From Pseudo-nitzschia pungens (lineage: Eukaryota; Bacillariophyta; Bacillariophyceae; Bacillariales; Bacillariaceae), in contig CM074769.1 of assembly GCA_037355855.1 (NCBI GenBank), forward strand, positions 1 to 64,000: a stretch of 64,000 nucleotides of DNA, in the 5' to 3' direction. The notes below the pieces were generated by a model. It was not told the origin of the DNA and did no database searches. It saw only the letters and a program-made list of their open reading frames with translations. The position numbers and the translations under genes were made by a program. Shown one piece after another: positions 12,146 to 23,645 of the stretch; position 1 is the first letter of the stretch; each line of letters starts with the position of its first letter.

Positions 12146-12623
12146 TCAAAGTGGACCTGCTAATGCTTCTCTGCTGGTTCTCACCTTTGAGAAGACAATC
12201 CCCACAAGTCTAGGGGGCAAATATCTGTAATAATGATGCTTCCCGTTAAAGTTTTTGCGGGTGACTTTTTGGTCGCATTGCGTTTCTGGATCAACTTTCT
12301 TGCACTTTCGCTTCTCCCCATTGGATTTGAATTGTTTCTTCGAATTCTTGCATTTGCAGCGCAAATCACAGGTCATTGGGCAGGCTTCGGTGACCTTTCT
12401 CTTTGTTGTTTTGTCCTTCTTGCGGTAACGTTTCCCTGATTTCTTTCCAGCCCAGTTGCAATCTCGATTCTTATCGCCATTCAAATGAAACGAAACATCA
12501 TCGATGCAAACATTTGTGTTTGGGCAATGATGTTTTTCAACTTATTACTACCGACGCACAAAGCTAAACAAATTACTCACAACGATTGCAACAAGAAATT
12601 GAAAGAATGAAAATTGTTGACAT
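12146..12623 (-). CDS. small secreted Cys-rich protein with two diatom-type C-W-CPxTC modules
   Basis: Exons 12623..12581 and 12540..12146 give 145 residues. Exon 1 encodes MSTIFILSISCCNR, a short hydrophobic start that may be a signal peptide. Its GTGAGT donor and the AATAAG acceptor leave a matching phase (T|TT gives Phe15). The intron would be only 40 bases, which is short, so this border is less certain than the body. The body contains CIDDVSFHLNGDKNRDCNWA, then TEACPMTC, KQFKSNGEKRKCKKV and PETQC. This spacing matches a repeated Cys-rich module that I recall from predicted secreted diatom proteins. Its function is unknown to me. The second module loses its closing CPxTC, so the C-terminus may be degraded. 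Confidence 0.5.
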
Positions 12624-12732
12624 GGATATTCGTTTCAACATAGATACAATAGTCACTATTTATATTAATAACAGTACACGTACTAAAGGACTGTAACAGA
12701 GATTTGAAAAGTTCAATGCAAACTGCTCCTCC

Positions 12733-13572
12733 TTACTCCGCTTGGAGGGCTTTCGAAACGAGTTTGCTAGTCCTGTGCATCGGAAGTCCCATTACGGTGA
12801 AAAAGTCACCGCTGATTTCCTTCACGAATTGTCCACCAATGCCTTGAATTCCGTACGAACCAGCCTTGTCCATCGGCTCCCCGGATAGTATGTAGGCATC
12901 GATGTCTTTTTCGGTGAGGGTCGTAAAAGTCACACAGGCAGTATCCACAAAGGATTCGACCAGGGCAATCTTGTTTTCGCCGTCCAGCCGATACAGGGCA
13001 ACCCCGGTGTGCACGTGGTGCTGGCGGCCGCTCAATAGATTCAGCATCCGTTTGGCGTCTCGCGCGTCCTTTGGTTTCTCCAGAATCGATTCGTCCAGTT
13101 CCACAATGGTATCGCTCCCCAGGTAATAGGTGATTGCCGTGTTGGTTCCATCCGCAGCGTGAGCCTCCGCCAGCGCGTGCGCCTTGGCCTCTGCCAATCG
13201 ACGGGTATACTCGACCGAGGTCGGTTGTTCCCTGCCCAGCTCGACCTGCAACCCGGATTCGTCGAGGGGCGATGTCTCGACGAGGTATTCCTTGCCTTCG
13301 GTGAGTCCCATCATGTCGAGGATCTCGCGTCTCCGGGGACTCTGGCTCGCCAGGATGAGTTTGGGCTTGCCCTTGCTGGCATCGCAGTCGAGTTTGCCGC
13401 GGAGGGATACCAGGAGCTGTCCTCCTCCCACCTCGCGAGAGTCGGTGGTCTCTGTCGAAGCAGCCATGATTGTTCTTGGAACAGCGGAAAAAGAATTGGT
13501 GGGCGTGAATGACAAGGATTCCTTGATCAATGGAAGGATCAAAACCAAATGTCGCAAACCGATGTGTTTCAT
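12733..13572 (-). CDS. Maf/HAM1-like nucleotide pyrophosphatase, possibly plastid-targeted
   Basis: The frame reads 279 residues from the Met at 13572. Maf proteins hydrolyse non-canonical or modified nucleoside triphosphates to monophosphates (house-cleaning; ASMTL N-terminal domain in animals). Diagnostic motifs are LILASQSPRRREIL, YLGSDTIVELD, KPKDARDAKRML, the LSGRQHHVHTGVALY strand-turn, DKAGSYGIQGIGGQFV and GDFFTVMGLPM. The first 30 or so residues, MKHIGLRHLVLILPLIKESLS followed by FTPTNSF, look like a signal peptide with Phe directly after the likely cleavage site. That pattern fits plastid import in diatoms, but the preceding residues are not ASA, so the location is an inference. The frame is open upstream to 13773, but those residues look untranslated. 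Single exon. Confidence 0.88.
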   Translation of the reverse strand: MKHIGLRHLVLILPLIKESLSFTPTNSFSAVPRTIMAASTETTDSREVGGGQLLVSLRGKLDCDASKGKPKLILASQSPRRREILDMMGLTEGKEYLVETSPLDESGLQVELGREQPTSVEYTRRLAEAKAHALAEAHAADGTNTAITYYLGSDTIVELDESILEKPKDARDAKRMLNLLSGRQHHVHTGVALYRLDGENKIALVESFVDTACVTFTTLTEKDIDAYILSGEPMDKAGSYGIQGIGGQFVKEISGDFFTVMGLPMHRTSKLVSKALQAE

Positions 13573-14134
13573 TATTATCGTACTACTAGTAGCCAGGGCG
13601 GGAAAAGATCCTGTCTCTGTTGGGTGGATCTTTCTGCAATACCGTAATGGTGCTATCGCTTGTACCGGTATGACGATACCTACTTTTAGACTTGACTTTG
13701 TGCCGCAAGGGCAATTGGGTCTATGTTGGACATGAGCCTGAGCAATGAACCCTGGACCCTGGGCTTGAGACAATCAGCTACCATCAACGAAAGATCGACA
13801 ATCCGCATCAACCGAGATCCTACGGTAGGTGTACCGGTATGGACGATGATCGTTGATGATTGATGATGATTGAGATGATGATTGATTCATGAATCATACC
13901 GGTGGTTCAAGTAAGTTACTGTACACGTACGGTAGTTCATTCTGTTAAATACTCTATTAGATACTGTCGAGCATGATTAAAATACTTCATTACTGAATAA
14001 GTGAATCCAATCCAAAATATCATCTGTTTTTGAATCGCAGTTTTTCGTGTCGCATTTTCCCCATTTATGTTTTTACCCAGTTAATTGTACGTGTACCAAA
14101 AAATAGTTCCACCTCGAAATACAAAATCCTGCAT
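13573..14134. other. intergenic
   Basis: Holds a short TTGATGATGATTGA run (13850-13890) and AT-rich sequence. No gene supported. Confidence 0.35.
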
Positions 14135-14541
14135 TGAGTGATTCCCGGAATTACATATTACGTTTTTAGGCGTTCATATCTTAGGTAAAAAACATTCCCG
14201 GAATAACCAGACTCGTATATCTGATTCAAATGTTCATATAACCTTGTAGTGCCGTCTGTCCGACTACAAGCGTGCATAAAAATAGATGGAATTTAAAAAT
14301 AAAAAATTTGACACGTGTAATCAAACATGTGTGACGACGCGCACAAAAAATAAGTAGATGCGCCGGTTGGCAGTTAATAGAGGATTTTGGTTTCTTTGGA
14401 CAAGATTCCAAATTCCAAAATAGGCCTCGTGCGTTGAGACAAATCTAGTTCTTCCGTTGGGTGCGCAATTTTTATATGTGTTTATTAATTCCGGGAAAGC
14501 TAATATGTAATACTCCGATATGTAATTCCGGGAATCACTCA
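14135..14541. mobile_element. MITE-like element with terminal inverted repeats (family with the 56270 element)
   Basis: The left end TGAGTGATTCCCGGAATTAC is the reverse complement of the right end at 14520-14541, giving terminal inverted repeats of about 20 bp around a 407-bp AT-rich interior. It lacks a coding frame. The related element at 56270-56626 shares the TGAGT(G/C)ATTCCCG terminus and interior words such as GATTCCAAATTC, AGGCCTCG and AAAAAATAAGTA. The target duplication is not clear here (CATT/ATTG overlaps the end of the repeat). Confidence 0.65.
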
Positions 14542-15236
14542 TTGTTCGATTGATTCTCTGCACTCCCGAAAGAGCAGGAGCATACCATGCAAGCACCGTA
14601 CCATAATTAATTAAGGTTACTGTACTTCTCGAAGGTACGAAGTAAGTCTTATTTTGAATCTTTCATTTATTATTTTTTAAAAATCCCAAAATTTCACGTG
14701 AGCTTATTTTAGCTTCGCTTCGATCGATTGTTGAGAAAAAAATAATCTCGTCCCATGATTGATTGATTCATTCGAACATGAATGAATCATGAATCAAAAT
14801 CAATCATCTCATCTCAACAACAAAAACAAAACCGTTAGTTTTTTTCGCAATCCAACCCCCAACGAACAACGAAAACGACGAAAACAACGAAAACAACGAA
14901 TATCAAATCGATACCAAACGTCGACAGGACGAAAGCGAGCCCATCCACCATTCATCGTCCACAATCCAGCATCTGCTATCTGCTGTCTGCTTTCTGCTAT
15001 CTACCCACTCAACCAACACAAACACAACAAAGCATCATCCCATCAGAGTAGGGCCAATTGCAGTAAAAGTATTTCTCGTACAGTAAGGTTACAGTATTCA
15101 GTAAGGTTACCGGTACAGTACGAAGTACTGCGTACTCTTCATTGAATAGCACATCGATTCATTTTGATCTATCAAATCATTCATTCAATCATTCATTGAT
15201 TCATTCATTCATTCATTGATTCATTGATACTAAACG
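14542..15236. other. intergenic upstream of kinase gene
   Basis: AT-rich with TTGATTCATTCA runs (14755-14800 and 15175-15232), AACAACGAAA runs (14870-14900) and TAAGGTTAC words at 15085-15115. It probably holds the promoter and leader of the downstream kinase gene, but no element can be defined. Confidence 0.35.
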
Positions 15237-17770
15237 ATGCCCCCTGTTTCTCCGGTGGGTCTCGAGATCCGCAAGGGAAAGAGGCGATGGAAAGTGGGAG
15301 CCGTTCTGGGCAGGGGAGCCTGTGCCACCGTTTGCGCGCTGGAATCCTTCGACAACATCAATGAGAAGAAGAAAACTGGGAAGAACAATGAGAAGAAGAA
15401 GACGCGCGAAACCGACTTCGCCATCAAGCTGGCACCGCTCCCGGTGAAAAGCACCAAGAAGGGGAATTCTCCGGACGAAACGAACGCCAAGCTGTTGTAC
15501 TACGAGCAAATGATCTACAGCACCCAGTTTCGGAGCTTGCAGGGAAGCATCATTCCGAGGGTTCCGAATTTTGCCGCTTCGAATGATCCGCCTTTGTATG
15601 GGGACGAGAGCGGTGAGTGTTGTTGTGTGTTGTTTGTGGATGTTGTGTGTTGTTTGTGGATGTTGTTTGTTGTTTGTTGGATGTTGGATGTGAACATGAA
15701 CAACATGAACATGAACATGAACATGAACATGAATACAAATGCAGATACGTTATGAATGCAAATGTAGACATGACTGCAAACATGAATGCAAATATGAATG
15801 CAAATGCGAACATATAGCACCGTATATACTACTGTCTATACGATATACGATAAACGATATACGAGGTACTATATTACTTCTATATTGTATTCTATTGTAT
15901 TCTATTGTCATGATGTTATACAGGATATAGATAAAATACGGCACAGAAATGCTCCATGCTCCTCGATGTTCTCATTGTGAATCTTTCTTTCTATCTTTCT
16001 GTCTTTCTACTTTGCCCGTTTCACGTACGCACTACAAATGACACACTACAAACTACATATTCTCGCTCAGGATTCCGCTTCTTTGTCATGGAACGAATGG
16101 AAGACACAATTTCCGCCGTCGTTCCGCTCCTGCTCCAGAGCAAATCAATTCCAATTTCAATGCCAATTCCCATTGGACCGATTGCCGTCAAATTATTGGA
16201 ATGCGTCCGGGCGATTCACGACACCAAGAACATTATTCGCGACGTCAAAACCGAAAACTTTATGCTATCTCCCGTCAACGCCAACGCCAACGCCAACGCC
16301 AAGACACAGAAAAGCACTACAACCACAGCAACGACCATAGCTCTGGCATCTCGTATTCGTCTCATCGATCTGGCCATTGCCACGCAGTGGACCACCATGT
16401 ATTGCGAAACCGATGACGGTGGAAGCCTGGTTGGAACCCCCCTCTATGCCTCGCTCCACGTTCACGAGGGAAAGAAATCGAGTTTCCGCGACGATCTAGA
16501 GTCCCTGGGATACGTCATTGCCGAGATCTTGACGCAGCTGCATGCTGGAGATCCCTCGAAGCAACTGCCCTGGAGTTGCGGAACGTCGGACGAGGATATT
16601 GCGGCGAGGAAGCGGTCGATGGTGGAAGACGAAACCTCGGATTTCTACCGCCAGATGGGAGACGACGCAACCGTCCGGGTCTTTTCGAACTACCTAAGAA
16701 TCGTTCGTGGGTATGCTTTCAAGAAGGTGCCGGACTACGAAGAATTGTCGGCGGTTCTCTCCAAGCTTACAGTTCCGGCATTAAGAGTGAAAACGACATT
16801 GAAATCGAACACGAACACGAAAACCAAAACGAAACAGAAAGCGAAAGCCAAAGCCAAGGCCAAAGCATACACCAGAGAGGCTTCTGCTGCCTCGAAATGC
16901 GGTGCCACCAAAGAATCGGTGTCTACCAAGCGCAATCGAAACAGTGACAACAACAACAACAACGACGACGAAAACGAAAACGAGGACGAGGAGTATGCCT
17001 CTCCTCCAAAGGTAGCTCGTCGCAGCACCCGCAATGGAGAAGACTCAGAAATGATCATTGAGGACTTGACCAACGAAGAGGATCAAAGCCTTAATGAGAT
17101 TGACCAGAGTTTCGACGAAACGGTCTACGCCGATGCCCACCAAGACATGGACGAAATGGACTGGCAATACACTAACCATACCAATCACGCCAACTCTCCA
17201 TCCGCATCAGACGAGAACGAACAACCCGAACCCGTTGCGGAGTCGGACTCCAAGCCCAGGACGCGAAGCCGTGCCAGGCGGGATCCGGCACCCAAGACTC
17301 GGACTAAGCGGGTCGCCCAACGGGTCACGAGATCGAGGAAGGCTACTAGCACCCAGGAAACCATCGTGATTGATTCGGAGCATTCGGAACAAGAGCAACA
17401 CAAACAGAAACAGCAACAGCACGCTCCCCCCAACAAGCTTCAGCGCCGCGGTGTGCTCATCGTTTGTACCGAGGGTCCTCACAAGGGCGAGTCGTATGAA
17501 ATGGAAGCCGGTGCCAACGACACTATCGTCCTGGGATCGGATCCGTCCTCCAAGGTCGGTCAGCTTTTCTCCCTCGGCAAGGACAAGGGACTCAAGAAGA
17601 CCCATGTCCGACTCGATCTCGCTATCCATCGCCGATTGACCATGGTCAAGGTCACGGACAAGTCGAACGGGAAGACGTACGTCAATCGCGACTCGGTCAA
17701 AAACACAAAAGCCTTTATCAACGACGTCATCACGATCGGCGAGACGTCGCTGGCCATTCGGGCTCTCTAG
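15237..17770 (+). CDS. CK1/VRK-like protein kinase with C-terminal FHA-like domain
   Basis: Exons 15237..15612 and 16071..17770 (691 residues). Donor G|GTGAGT and acceptor CTCAG|GA give a Gly codon at the junction. Kinase features: glycine loop VLGRGACATV (about 22-31), FAIK lysine (about 64), ERMEDTIS hinge region, the catalytic loop IIRDVKTENFML (Asp about 182), LIDLAIATQW in place of DFG (about 223), GTPLYASLHVH and RDDLESLGYVIAEIL (about 266), the CK1/VRK version of subdomains VIII-IX. Residues 320-580 are a basic and acidic low-complexity linker. Residues from about 586 (RGVLIVCTEGPHKG, TIVLGSDPSSKV, KKTHVRLDL, GKTYVNRDSVKN) resemble an FHA phosphothreonine-binding domain. The HRD His is Ile and the DFG Gly is Ala or absent, so activity may be reduced. 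The kinase plus FHA arrangement suggests a nuclear signalling role. Confidence 0.85.
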
Positions 17771-19829
17771 GAGATGGATTGGATGCGATTGCAGATATAT
17801 TCGCGTCGGCATTCGCATTCGCATTTGCATTCGTTCGGACACACCAGTCGGAATGCTGGAGTTGATCAGATTTCGTACAATGGGATGGTCTACGGGTAAT
17901 ACGGTAGTACACATACTAACATACTGTATTCTAGTACTAGAAAGAAAATATAAAAAATTACGTAGTACGAAGTACGTAGTAGTAATTAACTGTACCATAG
18001 AAGGATTCTCTCTCATGCGCAGCATGTTTTATTACATTAAAGCCCTGAAACTGATAATCATGATTTATTCCTCATCAACAGTAAGGTTATGTACAACAGT
18101 AACCTTATGTTGCGTAAGATTATCTCTGAGACTCCAGATAATTCAACCGGTAAATCTTGCACAGTTGGATCATCAAAAAGAACTAGTAGTACTAATATCT
18201 TGATTGAATATATCTTCGCTTTTGGGAGGTTGCTGAACAAGCTGTTTGATTTTAGATAATTTTGTCAGATGTAAGCGTCGTATACTCATCTAACATACTA
18301 GTATCATCTTGATCAGATTCATTATTTAGTTTGAATGACTTTGCAATAGACTTACTAGCTTCTCCTTTTGCCTCAACTCTACTAGTAGTACTACTAGTAG
18401 TTTCTCCTTCAATCCGAGACTTTTTAGCCGCATTTGCTTCTCTTTCTCAAGAGATCATTGATTGATTGTTGCAGTGACGCCATAACTATTCCCCCATCAT
18501 CTTCTTCGCTTTCATTGTAAACTGGAGCTCTACCGTCTTAAACCGGTAGGTTCAGTCACCAGAATGATGTTCAATGTGGTTCATTATCACTAGTACTTCA
18601 TATGCTGTTGGGGTGAAAAGAATTCTTTCTCTGTCAATACTTGGTGTTCAAGGACCGGTGTGGTGTTGTTGTGTTCGTAATAACAAGGGAAGTAAGAAGA
18701 ACACCGAGAACGACTTCGCCGGATAGGGCTGGATTGATGGGGGAAAAGTCCAAACAGTGGAACGGCGATATCGGTGAATTATCGAAGATCGTGCGTCTTT
18801 GGCCTTGTTGCGGTACGTACTGGATCTCCGGCTTTAGAAGAAGCTTAAAACGCAAGCTTCCTACCGGTGAGGTTGCCACTCTGTTGAAATGGAAAATATG
18901 GATTCGGCCGTTAGCTGATCGGAGGGCAAGAGAAAGAGCGACGGGAGAGCTCGTTGCGTGATCGGTGTATGGCAGGTGCCGCCTCGAACCGCGCTGCGCT
19001 TTTTCCGTACGGTTCTACGATATCAGTCTGTTCGGTCGGATATACTCTGCTCTACCTGCTTTTCGTTTTTATAATTCACCCGGGGAATGTTTTTGAGATT
19101 GATTTTCAGGCATGAATGCAATACGATGCATTGTAGAACCATCATTGCTACGGTAGTAATACCGTATACGGGGTCTCTTGATCCTTGGATTAGATGCTAC
19201 CGCCGCCGGAAAACAGGAATGGAATTGAATGGAGTACTCGTACTCGTACTCGTACTCGTACGAAGTAGTACGAGGCAATCGAATCATTCCATATCAAGTA
19301 ATAATTCAATAATACTGTACCGAGCAATGATTGTCCGCATCGATTGGGGATTGGGCCCACCCCAACAATAGGAATGGAGCGGATTGGTGTGGAGTAGAGT
19401 CGAACGGAGTAAGACAAAGCGGGTCGAGTCGAGTCGGAGTCGAGTCGAATGGGGTAAGACAAAGCGGATTGGAATTCGGTCGTTGACAATCATGGATGCG
19501 CATCATGACAGTGGCATTGTCGACGCGTAACACAGATAATGATTTTTAAAAAAAATACTGCCATTACTATCAATCAATACGTATATCAAACAGTAATAGT
19601 CATTGCGTTGCAGAATTCACCAGGAATGATTTGACGCGAGCATTCTTCTTCTTCTTGTTCTTCTTTTTTTAATTGCTACTCGAATGCATCGACGCAGCGT
19701 CTTTCGTTTGCAGAGCAGAGAAAAGCACAGCACAGCACAGCACAGCACAGCACAGCATACCATAGCACTACACAGCACTACACTGCACAGCACTGCGCAA
19801 GAGAGATTAGCACAGTTCATTGATTGACC
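17771..19829. other. intergenic, no gene seen
   Basis: AT-rich. Features noted: GCATTC run at 17805-17835, ACTAGTAGTAC words near 18380-18405, GTACTC run at 19230-19260, GTCGAGTCGA run near 19420-19445 and CACAG run at 19725-19760. Short open frames here lack motifs. Confidence 0.4.
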
Positions 19830-20774
19830 TTACGCCTTGATCAGCAGGTCCTTCTGTATCGTTTGTGGCAGATTGGGCATCCGGACCCGGTACAGCGACT
19901 CGCTCGTGGCCACGTACAGAAAGCGATCCGACCCCACCGTCAGGTCCACCACCGGACCGTTCGCATTTCCATTCGCGTTCCCATTCGCGTTCCCATTCGC
20001 GTAGTCGTACGAATCACTGTCTCGGGAAAAGGCAATCGTCGCCGCGTACTTTTTGTCGCTGGAGAGGATCAGGACTCCTCCTCCTCCTCCTCTTCCTCCC
20101 TCTTGGTTTGCATTCACCGTCGCCGCCAGGTACAGATTCCCGTGCGCATCGATCTCGATGGCACCGGGTGCGTCCGCAAAGTCCGTGTAGTCCAGGACAA
20201 TCTCGTGGGATTTTGTTCGCTCGTTTCGTTGTCGTCCGGCGTTTTCCGTTTGTCGTTTCGATTCTTCCTTGTCGGATTCGCCGTCGCCGTCGGATTCGTC
20301 TTCCAGGTCGTCCAATAGGGGCAGGCTCACCACCACCACCCTCGACGCTTCGTTTTCGTCTTCGTGTTCGTCGTCCTCACCGTTGCTGCTACTGCTGCTG
20401 CTGCTGCTGCTGCGCTCGGTCGTCGTCCCTCCCCCCACCCGGGCCGTGACCAGCACGCGCTGTCCCGATGGATCCAAAACCATTCCCCCCATCTCGCTGG
20501 CCTCCCACAGGACGTGTGGCATGCCGGTGGCGTTGTTGCGGTTCCAGGAGTGGGCCTCCCGGCTCACCCACAGGGACGGGAGCGGAGGAACGCTCGAGGC
20601 CCCCCTCAGCCGCCACAGCACAAAGGGTTTCTTGTCGCTGCCGTGGTTGCGTTTTCCGGTGCCACTGCCACTGCCACTGCCACTGTCACTGTCACTGGCA
20701 TCACCTTCGTCGTCGATCACCAGCAGGTCGCCGTAGGGCGTCGCCAGCAATCGAAACGGACGGACCAGCCGATC

Positions 20775-20806
<32 letters not shown>

Positions 20807-21881
20807 TAGCAACTTCCGTCTCGTCACCGTCATCGTCATCGTCATCATCGGAAACCTCAATCACCAGCGGGGTTCGTGCTCCGTTCTCTTCCATTCGCAC
20901 GACGCGTCCCTCCCCGTACTCGGCAATGAGCAGCCTGGGCGCTGGATCCTTGCCAAAGACATCGATCGCAATTCCCCCGCTTCCGCAATTTGTTGTTGCC
21001 TTTTTCGTTTTCGTTTCCGTTTCCGTTTCCGTTTTCGTTTCCTTTTCATTGCCATTGGCATTGCCATTGGCATTGTCGGTGTGACCGTGACCGGGACACG
21101 TTCGGTAGAGGTTGGAGCGACAGCCCGAGTGCTGGAGGTGGAGGGTCCGACCGATGGCGATCGGTCCGCCCCCCGCCTCCCACCGAAAGACCGTCCCGCT
21201 CCCGGCGCTCGTGCTCAGCAGCAGATAGCCCCGGCCGAGTTCCTCGTCCTCGACCCACGCCGTGGACACGATCGAGGCACCGGGAGCAAAGCCTTGCACG
21301 AAGTGGATCGGATAGCGGAGGGTGGGACTCATGCTTTTGTTGTTGCTGTTGTTGTTGTTGCGGTGATCCATTGCAGTTGCAGTCCTAGTTTCGGTTTCGG
21401 TTTCGGTTTCAGTTTCAGTCCTAGTTTCGGTTGCAGTTCCAGTCCTAGTCCTAGTGGCAGCGGCCAGAACGTGCTTTGCGGAGGGCATGTACAAGAGACG
21501 ATCCTTTCGATGGCCGTTGATTTCCAGAAAGTTGGACATGGATTCGGGAGAGACAATGGGCTCGTACGCGTAGTTGGAGAATTTGTAGTTGGAATTGTAG
21601 TTGGAATTGTAGTTGGAATTGTAGTTGGAGAATTTGTAGTTGGAATTGTAGTTGGAATTGGAATTGGAATTGGAATTGTCCCACTCTGCTGTCCCCGTTC
21701 GCTCGAAGATCCGCAGGTCGAACGGCACGGTGGGACCGTAGGTCGACGACCGAAACAATCCCAGCGCGTGGAGCCGGGTTCCGACAAAGTAGACGAGCGC
21801 CGGGAAAAACAAAAAGGCCCAGGCGGTGCTCGGCTTGCAGATTGCGTTCCGTATCGCGCGGATTGATTCGGGGAATCCCAT
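19830..21881 (-). CDS. membrane-anchored SMP-30/strictosidine-synthase-like beta-propeller protein
   Basis: Single exon of 683 residues; the Met at 21881 (MGFPESIRAIRNAICK) was chosen because the open frame upstream is repeat-derived. One N-terminal membrane segment (AWAFLFFPALVYFVGTRLHAL, about 20-42) suggests a type II or signal-anchor protein with the propeller in the lumen or outside. Blade-like repeats can be read: GIAIDVFGKDPAPRLLIAEY with GRVVRMEENGARTPLV; FRLLATPYGDLLVIDD; GMVLDPSGQRVLVTAR; APGAIEIDAHGNLYLAA; VVDLTVGSDRFLYVATSESL. This pattern matches SMP-30/gluconolactonase and strictosidine-synthase-like hydrolases, which are calcium-dependent lactonases or esterases; the true substrate cannot be told. 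Blades are separated by low-complexity inserts (NSNYNSNY, TETETET, DDDDDDD, RGRGRGRG, SSSSSSS, NGNANGNA) made by in-frame microsatellites. Confidence 0.7.
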
Positions 21882-23645
21882 GGTTGTGGTAGTAATAATA
21901 CTAGTAGTAGTTGTTGTAGTTGTTGTTGTAGTAATAACAGCAACAACAACAACAACAACAACAACAATAATAACAACAATAATAATAACAGCGGATTGAT
22001 TTGTGTGTTTCGAGCAGTTCCTGCTCTCGTGGTTGCAGAACTGGAGTGGAGTGAACATTAAAAATCTTACTCGTACCGGTAAGTTACTCGTACCGGTACT
22101 CGTCGATAAAGGATGCAAGGATTGTACAGTACGAACCGGTAGATGATAGCAAGGCCTTGCTTGCAATACCGTACGGTAAACCTTACTACTACTCGTATTG
22201 ATAAAGTGTACAATTATGACAAAAACTACTCGTACTCCGTACGTACGTACGTACGTACGTACGTACAGGTAAGGTTTACCTGATACTAAGTTTTCGAACC
22301 GGCACCACGAGAAGAACAATGGTGATAACGATACAATGCAAAGGAGGAGGAGGAGGAGGAGGAGGAGGAAAAGGATTCATGAGATAGAACTAATATCCTT
22401 AGTATTAGTGCTAGTAGTACTAGTAGTACCATGAGAGCTGCTCTCGTACTACTAGTAATAGTAGGGATCAGTCTCCTCCTCTCACTCCTGATTGGCCTTT
22501 GCAGCTGCTGCTGGGGCATCTTCTTGTTCTTCTTGTCATTAAAAAGAAAGGAATTTTGTTCCCCTGAAGATGATATTCAATCCTGTTGTGCTTTGATGGA
22601 GATGCTCCTCAATATGATGGTGCGAGGCCCATGAGTTGTAGGGGGATCTATACCAGCACCAGAGCTCCTAGTACATTATACCTGCTGGTACTACCGTGCT
22701 GGTGGCTCCTTCTACTTACTACTACAGTTTAGAGGATAATGGTACTAGTAAGCAGGATGCTAAGCAGGATGCTAAGCAGGATGCTAAGCAGGATGCTAAG
22801 CACCAGGATGCTTCTTTTTAAAGGCTGCCTATGGGAATATGCTTACTAGCAAGGTGCTGGGCCAAACGTAGGATCTGTATCAGGGATAAGGTTACCGGTA
22901 CATACCCTAATTAGCTAGTACAAAACCGAAGCATCCAGTAGCATACGGTAGCATACGGTTAACCTTAGTAGTGCTAAGGTTACTGGGTAAGATTTTGATA
23001 GCTAGTAATACGAACTTCGTAAGCATCAAGCCTTCAATCTTACCCGTACGGTACCGGTAACCTTACTTGTACCGGTAAGGTTACTTATTTTCGGGATGAT
23101 GATTGATTCATTCATCCTCGCACGAGTAACTTAACTCGCAAAAAAGACTGACCACTCACCCTGCTACGGTACGAGTACCGGTAATTTACGGTTACTGGTA
23201 ACCTTAATCTTACCGTATGTTGTTGTACGAAGAACGTCTAGTTTAATACTACGGGGTAAGGATAAAATACAGTAAGGTTTTACTAAGTTCAAAGTAAGCC
23301 TTACTTCGTAATCAAAATCAATCATCGTACTCCAACCCGGTACTGTAACTTACAGTACTCGTACAAATAAGATTACTGTAACCTTACTTAATTAAAAAAG
23401 TAGCACGATTGGTTTCCTGAGTAGCAATTAATTGATTCGTAACAGCTGGACTTGCATCAGCTTTCCCAAAGAATACGACCTAAGGTACTAGCAGCTCTTC
23501 CGAACCAAAAAATAAATAATCTTCAGTTTGTTCCAGCATGCTGCCATCATATTCGAATGACTTCTTGCAGGTCTCAACCCCACAAAATAAAAACCGACAA
23601 ACAACCCTACAAACAAGAAAAGAGATCTCAATCAAGAAAACGATC
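21882..23645. repeat. intergenic with simple repeats and dispersed word clusters
   Basis: Contains an ACA/ATA-type run (21890-21990), an ACGT tetranucleotide run (22235-22265), a GGA run (22343-22370), CTAGTAGTAC words (22390-22460), four near-identical copies of AGGATGCTAAGC (22757-22800), and many TAAGGTTAC/GGTAACCTTA words (22880-23400). No coding frame with recognisable content. Confidence 0.5.

Noticed and set aside
22400..22640. Small frame MRAALVLLVIVGISLLLSLL on the plus strand
   Set aside because: Signal-peptide-like start, but the coding DNA is the CTAGTAGTAC repeat cluster and no mature domain follows.
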